Shown in pieces: positions 7,676 through 11,214 of a stretch of 11,214 nt of DNA. The position numbers and the translations under genes were made by a program. Position 1 is the stretch's first letter. The number at the start of each line of letters is the position of its first letter. Location of the stretch: contig CAYOMP010000092.1 in the NCBI GenBank assembly GCA_964405075.1, positions 1 through 11,214 of the forward strand. Reading direction: 5' to 3'. Source of the DNA: CAYOMP01 sp964405075 (GTDB taxonomy: Bacteria > Bacillota > Clostridia > Lachnospirales > Lachnospiraceae). The notes beneath the pieces were generated by a model. That model saw nothing but the letters and a program-made list of their open reading frames with translations, did no database searches and was not told where the DNA came from.

Positions 7676-7715
7676 AAAAGTTCACTGGATTTTTTATCAT
7701 ATGATTGGCAACAAA

Positions 7716-7752
7716 AAAGCTTAAGTATTGTTCTACGCAATACTTAAGCTTT
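7716..7752. terminator. convergent rho-independent terminator
   Basis: A perfect 15-bp stem, AAAGCTTAAGTATTG (7716-7730) and its complement (7738-7752), closes a 7-nt loop. On the minus strand the stem runs into a TTTTTT tract, giving an excellent terminator for the YerC-like gene, whose stop is 26 bp upstream. In the plus direction the tail is poorer (TTTCATTATCT), so termination of the DUF1836 gene may be less efficient. Confidence 0.85.
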
Positions 7753-7777
7753 CATTATCTAAAAACTCTAAGATAAT

Positions 7778-8083
7778 TTATTCTTCCATTTCATCGTCTA
7801 ATTCAATTCTGGAAAATACCATATCATATCCGTCATTTCCATAATTTAATGAACGATTAACTCTACTAATAGTAGCTGTAGATGCTCCTGTTTTCTCAGC
7901 TATTTCAAGATAAGTCTTATGTTCTCTAAGCATCTTTGCAACCTCAAATCTCTGAGATAGTGACAACAATTCATTAACTGTACAGACGTCCTCAAAAAAT
8001 GTATAACATTCTTCTGCATTCTCTAGACTTAATATGGCCTGAAACAAATGGTCAACTGCTTTAGTTCTAATTGTCTTGCCCAT
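7778..8083 (-). CDS. yerC: YerC/YecD family TrpR-like DNA-binding protein
   Basis: A roughly 100-residue all-helical protein of the TrpR/YerC-YecD family. The core VNELLSLSQRFEVAKML is followed by a helix-turn-helix, TYLEIAEKTGASTATISRVNRSL, seen here as TYLEIAEKTGAS and TATISRVNRSL, with the SxATISRVxRxL recognition helix of the family; an acidic tail ends the protein. B. subtilis YerC is a small regulator of uncertain target; these proteins lack the tryptophan-sensing context of Gram-negative TrpR. An ATG two codons earlier (8087-8089) is only 1 nt from the Shine-Dalgarno AGGAG, while the ATG at 8081-8083 is 7 nt away, so the second is the better start (101 residues, MGKTIRTK). It has its own promoter, 223 bp after the PHP gene, and ends at the shared terminator. 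Confidence 0.88.
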   Translation of the reverse strand: MGKTIRTKAVDHLFQAILSLENAEECYTFFEDVCTVNELLSLSQRFEVAKMLREHKTYLEIAEKTGASTATISRVNRSLNYGNDGYDMVFSRIELDDEMEE

Positions 8084-8135
8084 ATACATTCTCCTTTTTC
8101 AGTAAATTTTCTTCCTTACATTATTCTCAAAAATC

Positions 8136-8257
8136 CTAATTCTTTTACAAGTCTTTGACATCAGATACTTCAAGATTCATTGGCGAAACTTACATATTTC
8201 TTATTCTGATTTTTATAATTTCTTTGCTTCCTTGCAAAACTTTCTAATTCTTTTACA
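8136..8257. repeat. pair of 14-bp direct repeats in the yerC leader
   Basis: CTAATTCTTTTACA occurs exactly at 8136-8149 and 8244-8257, 108 bp apart. On the minus strand (TGTAAAAGAATTAG) the first copy in transcription order begins at the predicted transcription start of yerC. This may be a pair of regulatory sites or chance in AT-rich DNA. Confidence 0.4.
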
Positions 8258-8285
8258 TTTTAACATACTAAAGTTTTAAAGTCTA
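8257..8285 (-). promoter_or_regulatory. promoter of the yerC-like gene
   Basis: On the minus strand TAGACT (8280-8285) and TAAAAT (8257-8262) are 17 bp apart, with an extended -10 (TG one base before TAAAAT). The leader to the yerC start would be about 165 nt, long for such a gene, with no known riboswitch recognised in it. Confidence 0.5.
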
Positions 8286-8312
8286 GTAAGTTTTTTATCT
8301 AAAACGCCTAAT

Positions 8313-9032
8313 TTATCTGTTAAATCTATTCAGATATGATTTTAACTCAACCGTTGACTTGTTAACAATCAATTCATATGGGAAATCCACTTCATCTATA
8401 AGTGCCTTTGCTAAGTCATAACGTCCAACATCACTATCACAGTGAGCGTCACTTCCAATAACTATTGGAACATTATATTTTCTGCACATATTCAATAATT
8501 CAATATCATTTTCTCTGGCATTCTTTCTGGCTCCTTTAGGATTTAATGAGCTGTTGTTTAATTCTAATAACTTATGTTTTTCCTTAGCAGCTAGTACTAA
8601 TTTTTCCATATAGATAGGGTATCTGATATCATCAGGATGACCTATTATATCAATATAAGGATTGTTTAACGCAGCTAAATATGCATTGGTATTCTGTTCA
8701 ATATTCCCCGGTGCTATACATGGAGTATGCATACTGGCAATGACAATATCCATCTGTTTTAATAAACTAACGGGTAAATCAATGCTTCCACTATAATCTA
8801 AAATATTTAATTCCACACCTAATAATAACTCAATCCCACACATCTGACGACTTACCACCTTCAAATTACTAAAGTAGAAATCGTGACAAGTTCCCGGCAT
8901 TTGAGGTGCATGCTCTGTTATTCCTAATAATTCAAGTCCTTTTTCCGATGCTGCTGTTGCCATCTCTCTTATTGTGTTGTAAGCATGTCCTGATGCTAAT
9001 GTATGTGTATGAGTATCTAACACATATTTCAT
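8313..9032 (-). CDS. PHP-domain phosphoesterase, YcdX-like
   Basis: A 239-residue metal-dependent phosphoesterase of the polymerase-and-histidinol-phosphatase superfamily. The complete trinuclear zinc ligand set known from E. coli YcdX is present at matching positions: H8 and H10 in DTHTH, H16, H41 in TEH, E74, H102 in SMH, H132 in IGHP, and D195 and H197 in GSDAH. It is therefore predicted to be an active cytosolic phosphatase; the natural substrate of the family is not settled. The ATG has a strong GGAGG 6-7 nt upstream. It follows its own promoter and lies 216 bp after the receiver gene, so it is probably a separate unit. Length is normal for the family. A histidinol-phosphatase (HisK) role is less likely since no his genes are nearby. 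Confidence 0.87.
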   Translation of the reverse strand: MKYVLDTHTHTLASGHAYNTIREMATAASEKGLELLGITEHAPQMPGTCHDFYFSNLKVVSRQMCGIELLLGVELNILDYSGSIDLPVSLLKQMDIVIASMHTPCIAPGNIEQNTNAYLAALNNPYIDIIGHPDDIRYPIYMEKLVLAAKEKHKLLELNNSSLNPKGARKNARENDIELLNMCRKYNVPIVIGSDAHCDSDVGRYDLAKALIDEVDFPYELIVNKSTVELKSYLNRFNR

Positions 9033-9078
9033 AATATGCCTCCATCTATCAAAAAAACTTTTGGTCTATTCTCACTTT

Positions 9079-9107
9079 ATTATATCTAACTCATTTTTCA
9101 AAGTAAA
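9079..9107 (-). promoter_or_regulatory. promoter of the PHP phosphoesterase gene
   Basis: On the minus strand TTTACT (9102-9107) and a perfect TATAAT (9079-9084) are 17 bp apart, giving a leader of about 40 nt with the GGAGG site near its end. Confidence 0.55.
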
Positions 9108-9248
9108 GACTCTTGTTAAAATATTACCAATACATTCTTTAATGATTCTTCCGTTAATTATATATTTTAAAGTCATTTTATAATTTGTACAAATATCTCT
9201 ATTTAATATATTTTTTCATCTCATTTCTCAGTCTAATGGAGCAGGAAA

Positions 9249-9644
9249 TTAGTGAGCCATCTGGATATATTTCTTACAGCTTAGAGTTAATTTCTCCATA
9301 TCTACTGTTTTTTCAATAAATCCAAAAGGCTCTACTCCACTCTTTAACACGCTCATTGCTAATTCCTGATGATTCGTAACGAATACAATTTTGGAACCTG
9401 GGCTTAGAGTTTTAATCCGTCTTGCAACATCGATACCATTTAATCTCCCTGCTCCAAAATCCAAATCAAGAAATACTAAATACTCACCTTCGTTACTTTC
9501 AATATATTTAAATATCTGGTTGGAATCTGTAGAAATGCACGCAATTTGGGCATTAAAATTATTCTTTTCTATTTCTTCTCTAATCCTTTGTTTTTCCAAT
9601 TCTAATATGAACTTATCATCATCACTTAATAATATATTTAACAT
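9249..9644 (-). CDS. stand-alone AgrA-like receiver domain, LytTR output domain absent
   Basis: The 131-residue protein is a phosphorylatable receiver of the AgrA/ComE (LytTR response regulator) type. Numbering from an earlier GTG: acidic pocket D10-D12, phosphoacceptor D62 in VFLDLDF, switch T92 in VTNHQEL, and conserved K114 in FIEK. The segments NGIDVARRIK and SKIVFVTNHQEL follow S. aureus AgrA closely. AgrA continues for about 100 more residues as a DNA-binding LytTR domain; here the frame ends right after helix 5 (CKKYIQMAH), and I found no LytTR coding remnant in the 216 bp beyond in any minus-strand frame. The GTG at 9650 is poorly spaced to the weak GAAGAGAG site, so the ATG at 9642-9644 is preferred. 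It begins 15 nt after the lipoprotein gene's stop, so the two form a unit. It could be a phosphate sink, an anti-activator, or a truncation product. Confidence 0.75.
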   Translation of the reverse strand: MLNILLSDDDKFILELEKQRIREEIEKNNFNAQIACISTDSNQIFKYIESNEGEYLVFLDLDFGAGRLNGIDVARRIKTLSPGSKIVFVTNHQELAMSVLKSGVEPFGFIEKTVDMEKLTLSCKKYIQMAH

Positions 9645-9659
9645 AAGCACTCTCTTCTA

Positions 9660-10142
9660 TTACAAATTTGTTGTACAATTCTTAACAAAGCAACCAACAA
9701 AGGCTCCTTCCATTGTATATTCTTCGCATACCGCATAGTCATTACCATCTTGACCATGTACAATTGAGCAAATCCAACAAGCGTCATTTACAAACCCATC
9801 AAGATATGTAATCTCTTCACTACTCCAACTTCCATTTGAGCAATTATATCTTGTAACTTTATTACTCTCATCTAATGCAAATATATAAATATTATTGTCT
9901 TTATCTATTGACATTCCTAATACATTGACATTTTCAGTAAATACATCTTTAACTGTCTGTTCTAAATATCCTGCACTGGCTACTGCGCTCGACTTTGAAT
10001 TACCGCCTCCAACATTTTCACTTGTACTGGTTTTCTCCATACCGTTAAGCTGATTGTTTAACAAACTGCTACCACACCCTGTAAGTGCTCCTACTGTTAA
10101 AGATGCAATTAACATCATTGACATTATTTTTGTTTTTCTCAT
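9660..10142 (-). CDS. small Cys-rich lipoprotein, probable truncated beta-propeller type
   Basis: A 160-residue exported protein. Residues 1-22 form a lipoprotein signal peptide (basic start, hydrophobic core, lipobox ALTGC) with the lipidated Cys at 23. A low-complexity Ser/Gly/Asn linker (about 24-57) precedes a small domain with alternating strands: LGMSIDKDNNIYIFALD (75-91), KVTRYNCSNGSW, then a second short repeat ending in NDYAVCEEYTMEGAFVG. Aspartate-asparagine turns (DKDNN, GQDGNDY) and spacing recall single blades of the much larger propeller lipoproteins common in Clostridia. Only about two blades exist here, so it cannot form a full propeller alone. The mature domain has six further cysteines (101, 122, 125, 139, 151, 156), unusual for an exported protein of a strict anaerobe. 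The start has AAGGAGAG 8 nt upstream. Function unknown; it sits upstream of the receiver gene in one unit. Confidence 0.75.
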   Translation of the reverse strand: MRKTKIMSMMLIASLTVGALTGCGSSLLNNQLNGMEKTSTSENVGGGNSKSSAVASAGYLEQTVKDVFTENVNVLGMSIDKDNNIYIFALDESNKVTRYNCSNGSWSSEEITYLDGFVNDACWICSIVHGQDGNDYAVCEEYTMEGAFVGCFVKNCTTNL

Positions 10143-10190
10143 AATATATACTCTCCTTATCGTTTTGCTTTTTGTCTATGAATGGAGTAT

Positions 10191-10196
10191 ATAATA
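10191..10196 (-). promoter_or_regulatory. candidate -10 element of the lipoprotein/receiver unit
   Basis: TATTAT on the minus strand, with further TATA-like bases beside it, about 50 bp before the lipoprotein ATG. No TTGACA-like -35 stands 16-18 bp upstream (the bases there read AAAATCCAC), which would suit an activator-dependent promoter served by the CGTTTAGG motifs upstream. Confidence 0.35.
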
Positions 10197-10229
10197 TTAT
10201 TTTTAACTTATGTGGATTTTGCCTTTAAT

Positions 10230-10296
10230 AACGTTTAGGATTCCCTTAAACGCAAAAATGCCTAAACGTTTAGGACATTTATCTTCACGTTTAGGC
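10230..10296 (+). promoter_or_regulatory. cluster of CGTTTAGG motifs, LytTR-like binding array
   Basis: CGTTTAGG occurs at 10232-10239, 10267-10274 and 10288-10295. The inverted form CCTAAACG is at 10261-10268, making a perfect 14-bp palindrome (10261-10274), and a one-base variant CCTTAAACG is at 10244-10252. The second and third copies read AACGTTTAG and CACGTTTAG with exactly 12 bp between (repeat period 21 bp), the spacing of LytTR regulator half-sites; the first of these matches the published half-site consensus [TA][AC][CA]GTTN[AG][TG] fully, the other misses only its first base. The array lies 85-155 bp before the lipoprotein start. The pair is oriented against the gene, which is a caveat. 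An alternative is a site for some other dimeric regulator. Confidence 0.55.
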
Positions 10297-10397
10297 AATA
10301 ACTTAATATTTTTAACTGAATTATAAATTCAAATTATCAAATTCTGATTTTTCTATTTCTTTTACCAATGCTAAAACTTATAAATTAATCTCTTATT

Positions 10398-10934
10398 CTA
10401 ATAGTTCTCTGCTCTTACTTCGAAAAAGCTTTGTGGATGATTACATACAGGACATACTTCAGGAGCCTGTTTACCCATACATAAATGTCCACAGTTTCTA
10501 CATTCCCACATAGTCTCTTCTGACTTAGCAAATACAGCCTGCATTTCTACATTATTTAAAAGTGCACGGTATCTTTCTTCGTGTTCTTTCTCAATCTTTC
10601 CAACTCCCCTAAATTGAGCTGCTAATTCAGGGAATCCCTCTTCTTCTGCATCTTTGGCGAACTGTTCATACATATCAGTCCATTCATAGTTCTCGCCTTC
10701 GGCTGCTTTAGCCAAATTCTGTGCTGTATTCCCCAATTCTTCTAATGCCTTGAACCACAACTTTGCGTGTTCCTTTTCATTATCAGCTGTCTTTAAGAAA
10801 ATAGAAGCTATCTGCTCATATCCTTCCTTTTTGGCAACTGACGCAAAATAAGTATACTTATTTCTAGCCTGTGATTCTCCTGCAAATGCTGCCATTAAAT
10901 TCTTTTCTGTTTTAGTTCCCGTATATTTACCCAT
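10398..10934 (-). CDS. rbr: rubrerythrin
   Basis: The 178-residue cytosolic non-heme iron peroxidase that reduces hydrogen peroxide with electrons from NADH via rubredoxin-type carriers, protecting anaerobes. The N-terminal ferritin-like four-helix domain (about 5-130) has the diiron ligands E20 (AGESQAR), E53 and H56 (DNEKEH), an E-rich helix near 97-99 and E115/H118 (EKEHEER). The C-terminal rubredoxin-like domain carries C145-x2-C148 and C161-x2-C164 for a mononuclear iron. Length is normal for a short rubrerythrin. The ATG has GGAGG 7-8 nt upstream. It sits alone between gaps of 187 and 255 bp, so it is probably monocistronic. No clear PerR box (TTATAATNATTATAA) was found. Confidence 0.95.
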   Translation of the reverse strand: MGKYTGTKTEKNLMAAFAGESQARNKYTYFASVAKKEGYEQIASIFLKTADNEKEHAKLWFKALEELGNTAQNLAKAAEGENYEWTDMYEQFAKDAEEEGFPELAAQFRGVGKIEKEHEERYRALLNNVEMQAVFAKSEETMWECRNCGHLCMGKQAPEVCPVCNHPQSFFEVRAENY

Positions 10935-11076
10935 TATAATTACCTCCTAGAATTTAAAACTTGCTATTTACTATTATGTCCATTTATATAAGACTATTCT
11001 ACATATGGATTATTTATTTGTAATTAAACCTTTCTAAAAGTATAATTAAATAAGATTAAAATTATCTTCTAAAACA

Positions 11077-11106
11077 ATTATATAGTAATGCGAAACCACT
11101 TAAGTG
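11077..11106 (-). promoter_or_regulatory. candidate rubrerythrin promoter overlapping a palindrome
   Basis: A perfect TATAAT on the minus strand (11077-11082) has no good -35: the bases 17 bp upstream (11100-11105) read ACTTAA and lie within the 10-bp palindrome CACTTAAGTG (11097-11106). This arrangement would fit an operator or activator site over the -35. A second possible -10, TATACT at 11039-11044, also lacks a -35. The leader would be about 135 nt or 95 nt. Confidence 0.35.
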
Positions 11107-11121
11107 TCATAAACATCAAAT

Positions 11122-11214
11122 TTATTTATACTCTTTATTTTTAAGTACGACTGCTTCTATCTCTTTTACAAAATTCTCTCCTGCCTCATAATCAACAGAA
11201 TACACCTTTGAATT
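11122..11214 (-). CDS. C-terminal end of an unidentified protein, cut by the window edge
   Basis: An open frame enters from the right edge and ends at TAA (11122-11124), giving 30 residues with normal coding character: S-K-V-Y-S-V-D-Y-E-A-G-E-N-F, then V-K-E-I-E-A-V-V-L-K-N-K-E-Y-K. The acidic/basic amphipathic last helix is like the end of many cytosolic enzymes. I cannot assign a family. No terminator hairpin was seen between this gene and rubrerythrin. Confidence 0.55.
   Translation of the reverse strand, partial: NSKVYSVDYEAGENFVKEIEAVVLKNKEYK

Noticed and set aside
7754..7777. Second inverted repeat ATTATCT/AGATAAT at the yerC stop codon
   Set aside because: Only 7 bp with a 10-nt loop and no T tract; the 15-bp hairpin just beyond explains termination.
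8301..8315. AACGCCTAA resembling the CGTTTAGG motif near the PHP gene stop
   Set aside because: Base order differs from the upstream array motif (TTAGGCG instead of CGTTTAGG); not the same site.
9183..9194. Palindrome ATTTGTACAAAT in the gap after the receiver gene
   Set aside because: Isolated 12-bp AT-rich palindrome, not near a predicted promoter; not distinguishable from chance.
9391..9738. Plus-strand open frame of 115 codons antisense to the receiver/lipoprotein junction
   Set aside because: No ribosome binding site; the opposite frames have clear domain and signal peptide features.

Overview
The window is AT-rich, low-GC Firmicute DNA. Gene content and protein style point to a Clostridia-class anaerobe, most likely a Lachnospiraceae-type gut commensal. 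Signs of this are a rubrerythrin, a YerC-type TrpR-like regulator, a DUF1836 protein, a CbiM with a C-terminal PDGLE module, MATE pumps, and strong GGAGG ribosome binding sites. I do not name a species. All genes but one lie on the minus strand.

Reading the minus strand in the direction of transcription, from high to low coordinates: the last 30 codons of an unidentified gene (11122-11214); a complete rubrerythrin (10398-10934); and a two-gene unit of a small Cys-rich lipoprotein (9660-10142) and an AgrA-like receiver domain without its DNA-binding half (9249-9644). That unit is preceded by a cluster of CGTTTAGG motifs, two of which are spaced as LytTR binding repeats. Then come a YcdX-type PHP phosphoesterase (8313-9032) and a YerC/TrpR-like regulator (7778-8083), which ends at a strong hairpin terminator shared with the only plus-strand gene, a DUF1836 putative regulator (7058-7675).

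Divergent from the DUF1836 gene is a cobalt/nickel ECF-type uptake cluster: cbiM-PDGLE, cbiQ and cbiO (6847 down to 4141). It runs directly into a MATE exporter through an overlapping stop codon and Shine-Dalgarno. A second MATE exporter follows after 173 bp and runs into an rlmD/rumA-type 23S rRNA uracil methyltransferase with a 2-nt gap. The left edge of the window, just past the 3' end of the methyltransferase gene, jumps to about 56% GC. The 3' end of this gene is a known insertion hotspot, so a mobile element may start there.

The most ordinary parts are rubrerythrin, the PHP protein and YerC. The parts most worth a second look are the lipoprotein/receiver-only unit with its LytTR-like upstream motifs, the metal uptake operon physically coupled to MATE exporters with a divergent DUF1836 gene, and the possible element junction at the left edge. 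I saw no CRISPR array, tRNA, rRNA, transposase or cobalamin riboswitch.
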